Source: Odontocerum albicorne (taxonomy: Eukaryota; Arthropoda; Insecta; Trichoptera; Odontoceridae). Taken from it: DNA of 64,000 bases. Below are positions 22,769-33,007 of this stretch, one piece after another. The notes below the pieces were generated by a model that did not search any database, was not told the DNA's origin, and saw only the letters and a program-made list of their open reading frames with translations. The position numbers and the translations under genes are program-made. Positions within the stretch are counted from its first letter, which is position 1. Each line of letters opens with the position of its first letter. The stretch is taken from NCBI GenBank assembly GCA_949825065.1, contig OX463856.1:1154702-1218701 (forward strand), given 5' to 3'.

Positions 22769-23592
22769 ATGGCATTTATGACATATTTAAACCATGAGGA
22801 TCAATTGACATTGTTTTCATTTTTGAGTCACATACTCCACAACGTGGCCTTTTTGACATATTTAAACCACAAGGACAAAAAAGGGACATTCTAAACACTT
22901 TTGAACCGCAACGTGGCATTTTTGACCTCTTTAAACCATAAGAACCATAAAGTGGCATTTTCTGACACCTTTGAACCATAAATACTACAGGACCAAGAAG
23001 AACATTCTATACATTTCTGAGCCACATAAACCCTTAAGTGGCATTTTTGACATAGTCAAACTATAAGGACCAATAAGTGGCATTCTATATAATTTTGATC
23101 ACGTAAACGACAAAGTGCTTTTTTAGACCATAAGGTCCAAAAGGGGCATTCAATACTTTTTAACCATATGAACCACAATAAGGCATTTTTGACATATTTA
23201 AACCATAAATACCAAAAAAGGACATTCAATACCACAAAGTGGTATTTTTTAGCGTATTTAAACCATGATAACTAATAAATGCATTCTGTGTAATTTTGAG
23301 TCACATAAATGACAAAGTGAATTTTTTTACATCTTTAAATCATAATGACTAAAAAGAGAGATTCTATTATTTTAAACCACGTGAACCACTAAGTGGCATT
23401 TTTGACATATTTAAACCAAAATAATCAATAAGTGACATTCTATACACTTTTGAGTCACATGAACGGGACATTTTTTACATCTCCAAACCATTAAAATCAA
23501 AATGTTTTACTCACTCTTGAGCCACATAAAGCCTTCAATGGCATTTATAACATATTTAAACCATGATAACCAATAAGTGACATTATATAATA

Positions 23593-24881
23593 GGTTAGTC
23601 AAAAAGTTTTGAAAGCGACATCTATGGAGCAGTAGAAAAACCAAAATTTCTACGCCATTTTAATATTTCATCTTTCATAAGAACGTACTCAAAATTTCAT
23701 TTCGATCTGTCAATTCATTCTTTGTTTACAAGCCATTTGAAGTTGACGTGTCAGTGTATTTTTTAACAATGGAAAAATCCGAATATCGTGCAGTGATTAA
23801 ATTCTTTGTTTTGGAAGGTTTATCGGCTACTGAGATCCATGCAAAGATGGTGAAATTATTGAAGGAGTCTTCTCCTTCATTTCTAACCGTTCACCGATGG
23901 GTTTTGGAGTTTAAGCGTGGCCGTACAAGCGTTGAAGACGATCCACGCTCAGGACGTCCAAAAAGTGCATCAACACCAGAAATCATAGCGAAAATACAGG
24001 ATATGGTTTTGGAAGATCATCGATCGACTGTGGATGTGATAGCTGACACCGTAGGCATCTCACATGGAACAACATGGCATATTTTGGCTTGAAGTTTTGG
24101 GTTTCAAAAAACTGTGTGCACAATGGGTGCCGCATTTGCTAACAATGCAACAAAAACACGTTCGAATGCGACTTTCTGAGCAACATTTGGAGCAATTTCG
24201 AAAGGATAAAAAGGATTTTCTGCATCGATTCATCACTATGGATGAGACTTGGGTCTACTACCATGATCTTGAATCAAAATAAGAGGCTAAGGAGTGGTGT
24301 GAACCAGGCACTTTGGCTCCGAAGCGAGTTCGTGTCCAGAAATCGGCCAAGAAGGTGTTAGCGTCAGTTTTTTGGGATGCAAAAGGAATTTTATTGATAG
24401 ATTATCTCCAAACTGGTAAGACAATCAACTCTGATTATTATTGTGACCTTTTGGACCAGTTGGATGAAAAAATTTGTGAAAAAAGACCCGGTTTGCAGAA
24501 GAAAAAAATCAATTTTCATCAAGACAATGCACCTGCTCACACAGCTCAAAAAACCATCGCGAAAATCAGTGAATTGGGGTACGAATTGTTGCAGCATCCA
24601 CCCTGTTCGCCAGATTTAGCTCCCTCTGACTTCTGGCTGTTCTCACACCTCAAAAAATTCCTTCGTGGAAAGCATTTTTCATCAAACGAAGAGGTTATAG
24701 CCGTCGTAGAGGAGTATTTTGCAGGCCTTCCAGAAAGTCACTTCCGTGATGGGACAACAAAGTTGGAAGATCGTTGGACCAAGTGTATTGATCTTATGGG
24801 AGACTATACTGAGCAATAAAAGTGATTTCCCCCCAAAAAAAATGTATTTTCATTTCCGCTTTCAAAACTTATTGACTAACC
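23593..24881 (+). mobile_element. Full-length mariner-like element
   Basis: A 1289-bp element with inverted repeats GGTTAGTCAAAAAGTTTTGA on the left and the matching TCAAAACTTATTGACTAACC on the right. TA target duplications lie at 23591-23592 and 24882-24883. It encodes one transposase gene in plus orientation and sits within the satellite. Length and ends are those of a complete Tc1/mariner-superfamily element of the mariner (D34D) type. Confidence 0.93.
23769..24819 (+). pseudogene. Mariner transposase (frameshift and one stop)
   Basis: Start ATG at 23769 (MEKSEYRAVIKFF). The N-terminal HTH region with the paired helix-turn-helix and the SGRP motif (DDPRSGRPKSAS) is followed by the catalytic region: MDETWVYYHD (first D), VFWDAKGILLID, FHQDNAPAHTA (second D) and SPDLAPSDFW (third D), with 34 residues between the last two. 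A one-base shift near 24090 (after SHGTTWHIL) and an in-frame TAA at 24280-24282 (before EAKEWCEPGT) break the gene. The rest is well conserved, so inactivation looks fairly recent. The product would cut and paste this element at TA sites; as it stands it cannot be made full length. Confidence 0.92.
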
Positions 24882-24896
24882 TAGTACACTAGTGAG

Positions 24897-27798
24897 CAGT
24901 GGCGGCTGGCTCATAAGTGCTCTCGTGCGTCGAACTACTGAATTTATATAACAATAAACACCTAAAGAAGTATAGCGAAAATGTATATTATCATAACAAT
25001 ATTTATGAAAAATAATATATATTTATGTCGACATGGCTCATCACAATATGCAACTGGATTTGTTAGAGCTATTTGTTGTATACATGTGTTTTGCATCTGG
25101 ACGCAATCTGCGAGCATGTTGGATCTTTGAGTGCGTTATTCGACGAGCTCCAAAATAAGGCAAAATCATAGAAATATTTTAAAGTTAAAAGAGCACAGAA
25201 AATCTTGAGACAGCTATATTTGTATAGGGAGTTCTAGGAATTTTTCGTGTTTTAGGTTCACGCACCAAATATCCGAGTGATCCCGAAAATTTCCGAATGA
25301 CAGTTCGCTGGGATAGTAATACATCAATTTAAAGTTTTTTTTTTAAATATGACCACCGCAGAGAAGGGATGATTTGTTCGTAGCGTTTAAACTGGGGCGT
25401 CTTTTTAGTACATATGTCTTTGCGAGTATATGTCTCCAAATTAACAAACGTTTTTGCTTAATTAGGTAGCGACTTTATTTCTTTACTTTAAGTATAACAT
25501 GAGTTGTGTTTTATTACATTTTTGCAGTTTCGTCGCGCACTCAAACTTTTCTCTACCTATCTATATAATATTACGAGCCATTTGCAAGATAAACGTAACA
25601 ATTTGGATTATTTATTGTGTTTGTTTGCGTAAATTAATAAACATGAATATTATAACTGTGGAAAATATTTAAAAAAATAAGTCAAGCTTTGAAAACAAAG
25701 TGACAATAAAAAAAAACGGTCCTCCTAGACCCGAACTTGTGATAAAACAAGAGTGTAAATCTGGTGCTAAAAAATTTATTCGTTCCTTTAACAAGAGGAT
25801 GTATAATAAAGCTTCATGGCTTTGTGGATGTGAAAAACTCAATAGTTTATTTTGTTTTCCGTGTCTTATTTATGATGTTGATTCAGCTTGGACAATTGGC
25901 GGCATTAACGATTTAACTCACCTTTCAGAAAAGATCAAAAAACATAATTCATGCCAAATTCATCTTAAAAACGTTTTAAGCCCAAATGTATTAGGAAAAG
26001 TTGATATCCGAATGCAATTGGATTCAGGCTATCGTTCACATATTAAATATCATACCGAGCTCGTTAACAAAAACCGATACATTCTGTCCAAACTAATCGA
26101 TTGTGTGAAGTTTTGCGGTGTGTTTGAACTAGCTATGCGTGGCCATGATGAGAGTAGTGATTCGTTAAATCCAGGAATATATCGTGGTTTAATTGACTTT
26201 GTGGCTGAACTTGACATATCGATGAAGCAACACATGGAATCCGACTCTTTATTCAAGGGCACTTCAAAGACAATACAAAACGACATATTGGATGCAATTT
26301 TGGAAGTATATTACGAAGAAATAAAATTACAAATTTCGAAATGCGATTTTGTAGCAATCCAAGCGGATGAAACAACTGATGTATCGACAGTTATGCAAAT
26401 GGTTATGGTCATTCGATATGAATGGAATGGCAAAATTCACGAACGATTTTGGAAGTATTTAACGCCAAAATCCCATTGCGCTGTGGGATTATCCGATTCT
26501 CTATTTCAAGAACTTGAGTATTTAAATATATCTAAGACGCAATTAATCGCTCAATGTTACGATGGTGCTGCAGTAATGAGCGGTCAAATTGGAGGAGTTC
26601 GGACAAAAATTCAAAATATGTTTCCTTATGCGCATTATGTTCACTGTTACGCTCATCAACTAAATTTAATAGTCGAAAAAAGTGTGTCTCAAAATAGAGA
26701 AGTAAAGATGTTTTTCTCGAACTTACAAACATTTCCAAAGTTTTTTTCGCGTTCATCTAAACGTACAGACATTTTAAGTGAAATAGTAAAACGCAAAATT
26801 CCATCAGTTCCGCAAACGAGGTGGAATTTTAACATCAGAACAGTTAAAACTATTAGCACGAATCGCGAATCTCTAATTGAGTGTATGGAAACCATTTTGG
26901 CATCCGATAATGATAACCAGACAATTAATCAAGCAGATATGCTTTTGCGCTATCTTACAGATGAAACATTTCTTTATTGGTTGAGTTTTTTCCAAAAAAT
27001 TATGCCACACTGTGATATTTTATTTAAACAATTGCAATTTAAGAATTTAGATCCCGTTATAATTCGTAACAATATCAGTGAGTTTGAAAAATGTGTTCAA
27101 AATGTGCGTAACTCCACGGATAATTTTTTTGAACCACCGACTAAACGAATAAAAACCTCAAAGTCAGTTATTTGTAAAGAAGTCTGCGATACAATTTTGT
27201 GTGAAATGAAACAACGTTTTGCATTCAGCAATCACTTAACTGCCGCAAAATTACTCTATTGCGAAAAATTTACTGAGTATAGGTCAAAATTTCCCGAACA
27301 TGATTTTGTTTTGACGGTAAAAACATACGATTTTTTAAATAAAGTTCAATTAAAAGGTGAACTCAGTGCAATTTATGCTCGCGATGATTTTGCCAATGCT
27401 GATGGCGCTTTGTCTATTTTACAACTTTTTTATAATACTGGTTTACTAGAAGATTTTTCTCAGACTGTAAAGTTAATTAAACTCGTATGCACTATTCCAA
27501 TGACTTCTGTTGAGAGTGAAAGGTGTTTCTCTACGTTAAAAAGGATAAAATCATTTTTGAGAAATACAATGAGCCAGGACAGACTGAATGCTTTATCAAT
27601 ATTAAGCATCGAAAAAGAGCTAATTCAGTCTATACCTGATTTCAACAAAAGGGTCATTGAGGTCTTCGCTAAACAAAAAGAGCGGAGAATAGAACTTCTC
27701 TATAAATAGGTATGTAATTTTTTTTTTCTTTATATTATTTGGTATTTGGATACATACTCTGGTGAACCCCCAATTATTTGGTCCACCGGCCGCCACTG
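24897..27798 (+). mobile_element. Complete hAT element with 8-bp target duplication
   Basis: Ends are CAGTGGCGGCTGG and CCGGCCGCCACTG, an inverted repeat typical of hAT elements. A perfect 8-bp target-site duplication CTAGTGAG flanks it (24889-24896 and 27799-27806). The 2902-bp element carries one long transposase frame. It inserted into satellite DNA a few bases to the right of the mariner. The perfect duplication and open frame point to a young insertion. Confidence 0.95.
25700..27709 (+). CDS. hAT transposase, ZMYM1-like, near-intact
   Basis: Open for 669 codons. Residues 40-88 form a TTF-type zinc finger (W40, C42, C44, C52, C55, H82, H88). A DUF4371-like region leads to the RNase-H-like catalytic core with QADETTDVST (D223) and QCYDGAAVMSG (D288). 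The C-terminal hAT dimerisation domain has TSVESERCFSTLKR; E607 in its SER motif is the likely third acidic residue. The protein should bind the element's ends and excise and insert them in the nucleus. There is no ATG at the frame start (GTG at 25700). The likely true start is ATG at 25643 (MNIITVENI), in the same frame but followed by TAA at 25670-25672. So one stop at codon 10 appears to be the only lesion, and an internal Met (25799) could serve only with loss of ~50 residues. Similar host genes (ZMYM1, KIAA1586 types) are domesticated, but here the TIRs show a transposon. Confidence 0.9.
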   Translation: MTIKKNGPPRPELVIKQECKSGAKKFIRSFNKRMYNKASWLCGCEKLNSLFCFPCLIYDVDSAWTIGGINDLTHLSEKIKKHNSCQIHLKNVLSPNVLGKVDIRMQLDSGYRSHIKYHTELVNKNRYILSKLIDCVKFCGVFELAMRGHDESSDSLNPGIYRGLIDFVAELDISMKQHMESDSLFKGTSKTIQNDILDAILEVYYEEIKLQISKCDFVAIQADETTDVSTVMQMVMVIRYEWNGKIHERFWKYLTPKSHCAVGLSDSLFQELEYLNISKTQLIAQCYDGAAVMSGQIGGVRTKIQNMFPYAHYVHCYAHQLNLIVEKSVSQNREVKMFFSNLQTFPKFFSRSSKRTDILSEIVKRKIPSVPQTRWNFNIRTVKTISTNRESLIECMETILASDNDNQTINQADMLLRYLTDETFLYWLSFFQKIMPHCDILFKQLQFKNLDPVIIRNNISEFEKCVQNVRNSTDNFFEPPTKRIKTSKSVICKEVCDTILCEMKQRFAFSNHLTAAKLLYCEKFTEYRSKFPEHDFVLTVKTYDFLNKVQLKGELSAIYARDDFANADGALSILQLFYNTGLLEDFSQTVKLIKLVCTIPMTSVESERCFSTLKRIKSFLRNTMSQDRLNALSILSIEKELIQSIPDFNKRVIEVFAKQKERRIELLYK

Positions 27799-28929
27799 CT
27801 AGTGAGCCACATTAACCCCAAAGTTATATTTTGACAAATTTAAACCATAAGTGACATTGTATATAATTTTGAGTCACATTTTTATCGAATTTAAACCATA
27901 ATAACCAAAAAAGCACTTTATATACACTTACGAAAAGTCACACTGTAGAGCGACATTAACTCCAAAGAGGCAAATTTAATCCATAAGGACGAAAACGGAA
28001 CATGCTATACACTTTTGAGCCACATTAACCACAATGTGGCACTTTCGACATCTTTAAACCATTAAGACCAAAAAAAGACATTATATGCATTATTGAGCCA
28101 CATAAACCCCTACGTCGCATTTTTTACATATAGAAACCATAAGGACCAATAAGTGACATTCTATGTACTTTTGAGTCACATAAACGACACAGTGGTATTT
28201 TTGCCTCTTTAAACTATAAGGACCAATAAGAGATATTCTATACACTTTTGAGTCACATGCATCAAAAAGGGACATTTTTGACATATTTAAACCATAAGAA
28301 CCATAAAGGGATATTATATACACTATTGAGTCACATAAACACTACAATGGCATTAATGACATATTTACACCAAGAGGACAACAAGTGACATTATAACATA
28401 TACACTATTGAGTCACATAAACCGAAAAGTAACATTTTTGACATATTCAAACCATAAGGACTAAAAAAGGATATTCTATACACTTTTGAGCCACATGAAC
28501 CAAAAAGGGACATTTTGGACATATTTAAACCATAAGGATCATAAAGGAATATTATATGCACTATTGAGCCACATAAACCCTACGATGGCATTAATGACAT
28601 ATTTAAACCATGAGAACCAATAAGTGAATTTTTTTTCATTTTGAGTCTCATAAACCACAAAGTGTCATTTTTGACATATTAAAACCATAAGGACCAAAAA
28701 GGGATTTTCTATATACTTTTGAGCCACGTGAATAAAAAAATGGTCATGTTTGACATATTTAAATCATGAGGATCGAAAAGGGATATTCTGTACACTCTTG
28801 AGCCACATAAACCTCAATATCCCATTTTTGACATCTTTAAACCATAAGGACCGAAAAGGGACATTCTTTACACGTTTGAGCCACATGAACTACAAAGTAG
28901 CATTAAACCATTTGTTTTGTAAACCTTTT

Positions 28930-29300
28930 ATAAACCCCATTGTTCAAGATGGGCGATAAAACCATAAGCATAATATGGTATGCAGATAATACTACCATAG
29001 TAGCAGAAACAGAAGATGACCCCCAACGCTAATTATACTAGTTCCATCAAACAGTTAAAAGGTATAATATGAGCATCTCTATAAACTGAACTAATAATTT
29101 GACAATACCCAAACAGTCAAGGAGGTGCAAACTAGTCATGGATGATAAGCCTGTTGAGCAAGTGGTGCCATCTACTCATATTACTTAGGAGCTACAATTT
29201 TCAGACACGATGGTCTCGACAACGTAGCAAGGGGGAAAACAAATAAGCCAGCCGAAATATTTAGTTGTCAGAGACAAACAAAGATATACGAATTGATAAC
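28930..29300 (+). pseudogene. RTE-like RT fragment (YADN)
   Basis: Plus-strand reading MGDKTISIIWYADNTTIVAE, TEDDPQR, then KRYNMSISIN and CKLVMDDKPVEQVV matches an RTE reverse transcriptase around the YADD box; here it is YADN, and stops are frequent. It directly follows the satellite. Confidence 0.65.
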
Positions 29301-29306
29301 AAAGTT

Positions 29307-29430
29307 TCTTTAACTTTAGACTAATAAAACTAGTCTAAAGTTAAAGAAACGAAAATTAAAGAAATAAAACTAGTTTAAAGTTAAAGAAACGAAAGTTAAA
29401 GAAATAAAACTAGTCTAAAGTTGAAGAAAA
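29307..29430. repeat. Perfect 19-bp hairpin and derived direct repeats
   Basis: GTTTCTTTAACTTTAGACT and AGTCTAAAGTTAAAGAAAC form a perfect inverted repeat with an 8-9 base loop. The ACTAGTCTAAAGTTAAAGAA arm is then repeated directly two more times to ~29430. Confidence 0.85.
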
Positions 29431-29525
29431 GATTAGAAAGACTAATCAAACAAATATATAGTGTAAATGAGAGTGGAACTAGAAAATCAAGAAAAGTATG
29501 GATGGATCAAGTGAATTATAAGGCA
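29430..29525 (+). repeat. RTE family A fragment
   Basis: Reads RLIKQIYSVNESGTRKSRKV then WMDQVNYKAI, equivalent to the TKQIY.ANVSG...WLDQVNDI part of family A. Confidence 0.6.
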
Positions 29526-29679
29526 ATATGCCTATTTAGCTCCCATGCCATGCAATGGGGTGTCGAATTCAATAAAGGTAAAGGGAGGAAAACCATTAAG
29601 GCAGTCGATCCGAGCGTGGTTGTTATTGCGACAGGAGTTTGAGTACTTGGGCTTGCAGGATGAATGACGTGTGGAAAAG

Positions 29680-31118
29680 GTTTGTGTGGGCTCTTGAGTG
29701 TGGGTTTTTTTGTTGTTTTATATTTGTATTTTTGTTTTTTATGATTGTGTGCGGTATATTACGGGATGAACGTTTTTGGTCTTTCTGGAGTGATGATGTG
29801 TGAGGAGTTTGATTTCGCATGATGTTTCCAGTAGTCATTGAGTGTCACTGTTTGTCAGGCTGATGAGAATGTGCAACGGGGTTTTGTTTTTTTGTAATCG
29901 AAAATCGGAAAGAAGTATCGACTTATTTTTTCATGCTAAATATCCTTAGTGAGATACGGGCAAAGGCCTAGTTTACTGGGGACACGACAAATGAAAGGCG
30001 ACAAACCCAGATCCATTAAAATAATGTATCTTCTTCTTCATGTGTCCTGCCGGGTCCCCCCGACGTTGACGATCACTTGGGAGAAACCTTGTCTGTCCTG
30101 GGCAGCACGGAACAGCTCCTCCACACCTCTCATCCCGGTCCATTCTCTAATGTTCCGAAGCCAGGAGTGCTGCCTTCTTCCAACTCCTCTACGACCCTCA
30201 ATCTTCCCCTTTATGACAAGTTGTAGGATTGCATACTTTTCACCTCTCATTATGTGGCCAAAATATGAAGTCTTACGGAGCTTGATTGTTGTGAACAATT
30301 CTCTCTGTGTATTTGCTCTACGCAATACTTCAACGTTGCTAATCATGTCAGTCCAGGATATTCTTAGCATCCTTCGGTGGATCCACATTTCAAAAGCCTC
30401 CAAGCGGTTAATGATATTAACTTTGAGGGTCCATGCCTCGACACCATAAAGCAAAACTGACCACACATAACACTTGATCATTCTTTGTCTGAGCTTCAAA
30501 TTTATATTATCGTTGCAGAGAAGATTTTTCATTTTATTAAAAGCTGCACGAGCTGCTTCTATTCTACATTTAATTTCTATATCGGGGTCCAGATTCTCAG
30601 TGATGATGCTGCCCAAGTACTTAAACTGCTTTACCCTTTCAATATTGACACCACCCAGCCGAAGATTTGCATTTGGATGACTTTCTCGACTGAAAATCAT
30701 CAGCTTAGTTTTGCTGACATTAATGTTCAAACCATAATGCTCACCGGTGGAACTGATCCTATCCAAAAGCTGTTGAAGGTCTTCTATACCATCTGCCAGT
30801 AGAACCGTGTCATCAGCATATCTAATGTTATTGATGACTACACCGTTGACCTTGACGCCGATATCTATATCAGTCAGCGCCTGCTTGAAGACAAAGTCAG
30901 AGTACATGTTGAACAAAGTAGGTGAGAGTACACATCCTTGTCTAACTCCACGCTGAATGGGAATACTTTGTGAAGTGGTTCCATTTTCAAGTCTGATAAC
31001 AGCGTTTTGGTCCCGGTACAGATTTTTAATCACTCTCACATCCTTATCATCTACATTACATCTTTGATGTATGTCCAAATTAAATTACCTGTTGTTTTAT
31101 AAATAAAATAAAAATAAA
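29680..31118 (+). repeat. LINE-3'-end-like repeat, copy 2, split by RTE insertion
   Basis: Same family as 1-500. The repeat runs to ...CCAGATCCATTAAAATA at 30023 and resumes with GTCCAAATTAAATTACCTGT at 31073, ending in an (AAAT)n tail at ~31118. The DNA between is a family C retrotransposon in opposite orientation. Confidence 0.75.
30030..31066 (-). mobile_element. RTE-type LINE, 5'-truncated, with open RT frame (family C)
   Basis: The minus-strand frame 31078-30038 is open for 346 codons: RT motifs VRQGCVLSPTLFNMY (box 3) and NNIRYADDTVLLAD (catalytic YADD), then FKYLGSIITE, a conserved AWTLKVNIINRLEAFEMWI region, and the C-terminus KGKIEGRRGVGRRQHSWLRN. The fingers and any endonuclease domain are missing. 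A short GAAGAAGAAG tail ends the element. ATGTAT flanks it (30024-30029 and 31067-31072) as a target duplication in copy 2 of the dispersed repeat. No internal stop suggests recent insertion, but the truncated protein cannot work alone. Its apparent start codon is TTG in flanking DNA. Confidence 0.88.
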
Positions 31119-31194
31119 TATTTTGAAAGATTGAAACGTTAAAATGTCAGATAAATCTTAGGAGTTGTATGGACTGAGATAAAGTGAAGGCGAA

Positions 31195-31945
31195 GAACGA
31201 CCTACGTGACCAAGTTATTAGGACGCTTATCTGTCAACCCGGGGGTTTGCTGGTTCGCTTCCCGATGGAACCCAGATTTGTTTTTAAATTAACCCTTTAA
31301 CGGGCATAACCAGAAAACGGTAGCATATGCGACCACCCTTATAGTTATACTTATAAGGATTCATTTTCTCAATGAAACGTTTTTAAGTAACACAAATGTC
31401 TAATTGGCAAATGTAGTGGACGGGCAGAGGTCTTATTAAAGATGGATCGTCGTGAAGTAAGCTGCATGTTCAGTAGCAACGATCTAAACATCCGGTCAAT
31501 TTATTGTCAAATATGTAAATAGGTATTATAAGTAAATCACCATTCATTATATCTCATATAAGAATTTTATTTCCTAATACAACCTAAACTTAGATATTAT
31601 TACCTAAACATTCATTGGTCACTTTTGCGACCACTAACATGACCCCTGAAATGGACACAGGTGTCATATGCGACCGCCTCATTTTCAAAAAAAAAAAATT
31701 TTTAAAAACATGTTTTCGAAGAAATAAAGTTGATTTAACACGTAATGATTCAACAAAAAACTCAATATCTCAAAAATAAAAACTTGCCCTATAAAGGGTT
31801 AAGATTAAAAGGGTGCCAGTCTAGTTTTCACTTAAGGCCTCTTTTATATATATCTGGTTGATTCGAAGAGACTGCCAAGCTATTGCTAATGCAATAAGCA
31901 TGGCAGGTTGAACTGTATACAACGAAAGTGTAATACAACGAATTA
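31195..31945 (+). mobile_element. tRNA-derived SINE, split by a TTAA MITE
   Basis: A tRNA-like head (CCTACGTGACCAAGTTATTA, GCTGGTTCGCTTCCCGATGG) is followed by the CCCAGATTTGTTTTTAAA body. The body is broken at TTAA (31289-31292) and resumes at 31803 to the tail TCTGGTTGATTCGAAGAGAC ... GCAATAAGCATGGCAGGTTG ... GTGTAATACAA. The tail resembles the 3' end of the LINE at 54910-55735, as in LINE-dependent SINEs. Confidence 0.65.
31293..31798. mobile_element. TTAA-flanked MITE, family T3
   Basis: A 506-bp element with ends CCCTTTAACGGGCA and TGCCCTATAAAGGG and TTAA on both sides (31289-31292, 31799-31802). Near each end is a ATATGCGACC motif in direct form (31323 and 31668). No coding capacity. 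piggyBac-type by target and ends. Confidence 0.8.
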
Positions 31946-32015
31946 GGAAAGTCTGGCGCTCTGTCATCTCTGCCTACCCCGATAAGGAAATGTCGTGATG
32001 TTACGTATGATAACA
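31945..32015 (+). repeat. RTE family A tail fragment
   Basis: GAAAGTCTGGCGCTCTGTCA, CTCTGCCTACCCCGATAAGG and GTCGTGATGTTACGTATGAT: the last 70 bp of family A, abutting the SINE tail. Confidence 0.6.
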
Positions 32016-32084
32016 AAGTTCGTATATATAAAACCAACCTTGACTTTGCTTTTTAAACCAGAACCGCCACAATTAGAACAATGA

Positions 32085-32330
32085 GCCACCTTCGAACATC
32101 CGAGATGAGAATACTATATTACGAACCATCGCAGGAAAATCTCTCAGAGATAGGGTCAGAAATAGGATATCGTCCGATTGGAACAGGAAGAAATGCGGTT
32201 CTGGTGTGACCAAGTGGATAGGATGATCAGACAGAATCCCACACATAGCAGCAAACGAGATAGATCTTCGCAGGACATCGCATGCCAGGAACGTCGCCTC
32301 AAGGAGGAGAGACAACTGGTACTCGTACTT
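32085..32330 (+). pseudogene. RTE-like C-terminal fragment (family B-like)
   Basis: In alternating frames the plus strand reads LRTSEMRILYY..., GKSLRDRVRNR and WNRKKCGSGVTKWIG, equivalent to the LRTSEMKTLR...LRDRVRN...W.HVDRM region of RTE-type ORFs. Frameshifts and stops abound. Confidence 0.5.
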
Positions 32331-32402
32331 TGTCTACCAAGAATGATTTCGGTAACAACAGATCCAAGATCTATATCGACAAGGTTTATATAAGTTACAC
32401 AC

Positions 32403-32815
32403 AGTACCTGGCGGTAAGTAATACACATCGAGCTTAAGAAAGGGACTGTCGGCCATAATCGATAACTTCGACTTTGTAGAGCGTCGTCTCTGTTATTCAT
32501 ACACGTGTTCCGTCGCGAGACTGTTAGCACATCGTGTGACAGACGATGCTCTATAAAGCCGAAGTTAGCCGATTATAGGCGACAGTTTCTTTAAGTCCGA
32601 TGTGTGTTACTTACCGCCAGGTACTATAAATTATTTATGTTTACATTGACTTCCTCTTTTTTTCTTCATTGATAGAGACGACGCTCTACAAAGCCAAAGT
32701 TAGCCAATTATGGCCGACAGTCTCTTTCTTAAGTCCGATGTGTATTACTTACCGCCGGATTCTGTACATTCTTTATGTTTACATTGACTGCCTCATTTTT
32801 TCTTCATTCCCAATA
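32403..32815. repeat. ~88-bp foldback plus 136-bp direct duplication
   Basis: Arms at 32403-32490 (AGTACCTGGCGGTAAGTAAT start) and 32541-32625 (reverse complement, ATTACTTACCGCCAGGTACT-like) enclose a ~50-bp loop. The right arm with its 3' flank (TTATGTTTACATTGACTTCC) is then repeated directly at 32677-32812, 136 bp away. Confidence 0.8.
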
Positions 32816-33007
32816 TCCTACCGACCCCCTCCCCCTCCCCTCGCAAGTTTTATAAAAGGATTAAAATCGAAACCCTCCCCCTTTTGACAAATACCCATCC
32901 GCCCCTCTCTCCGACCCCTGCTCATTGCTCAACTCTGATTAAACCTTGGCTTGTTTCAATCTCATTTAGGTATCGCTGATTCGAAATTTCTACAAACCTT
33001 TCGAAAC

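Larger units (their letters stand above)
19330..28920. repeat. Degenerate ~80-bp satellite array, invaded by five elements
   Basis: Imperfect units run through TTTTTGACATATTTAAACCA, TAAGGACCAAAAAGGGACAT, TCTATACACTTTTGAGCCAC and ATAAACCACAAAGTGGCATT, about 80-85 bp per cycle and made of two related ~40-bp halves. Units are most regular at 21700-23590 and 27810-28910, and fade toward 19330. The array is interrupted by an RTE tail, a LINE tail, a solo LTR, a mariner and a hAT, leaving about 4 kb of satellite proper. On the minus strand the unit reads as a repeated ~27-residue peptide (SKVYRMSLIGSYGLNMSKMS), but frames are short and broken. Confidence 0.85.

Noticed and set aside
29949..30449. 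166-codon plus-strand frame
   Set aside because: Antisense to the reverse transcriptase frame of the family C LINE, and it crosses the insertion junction.
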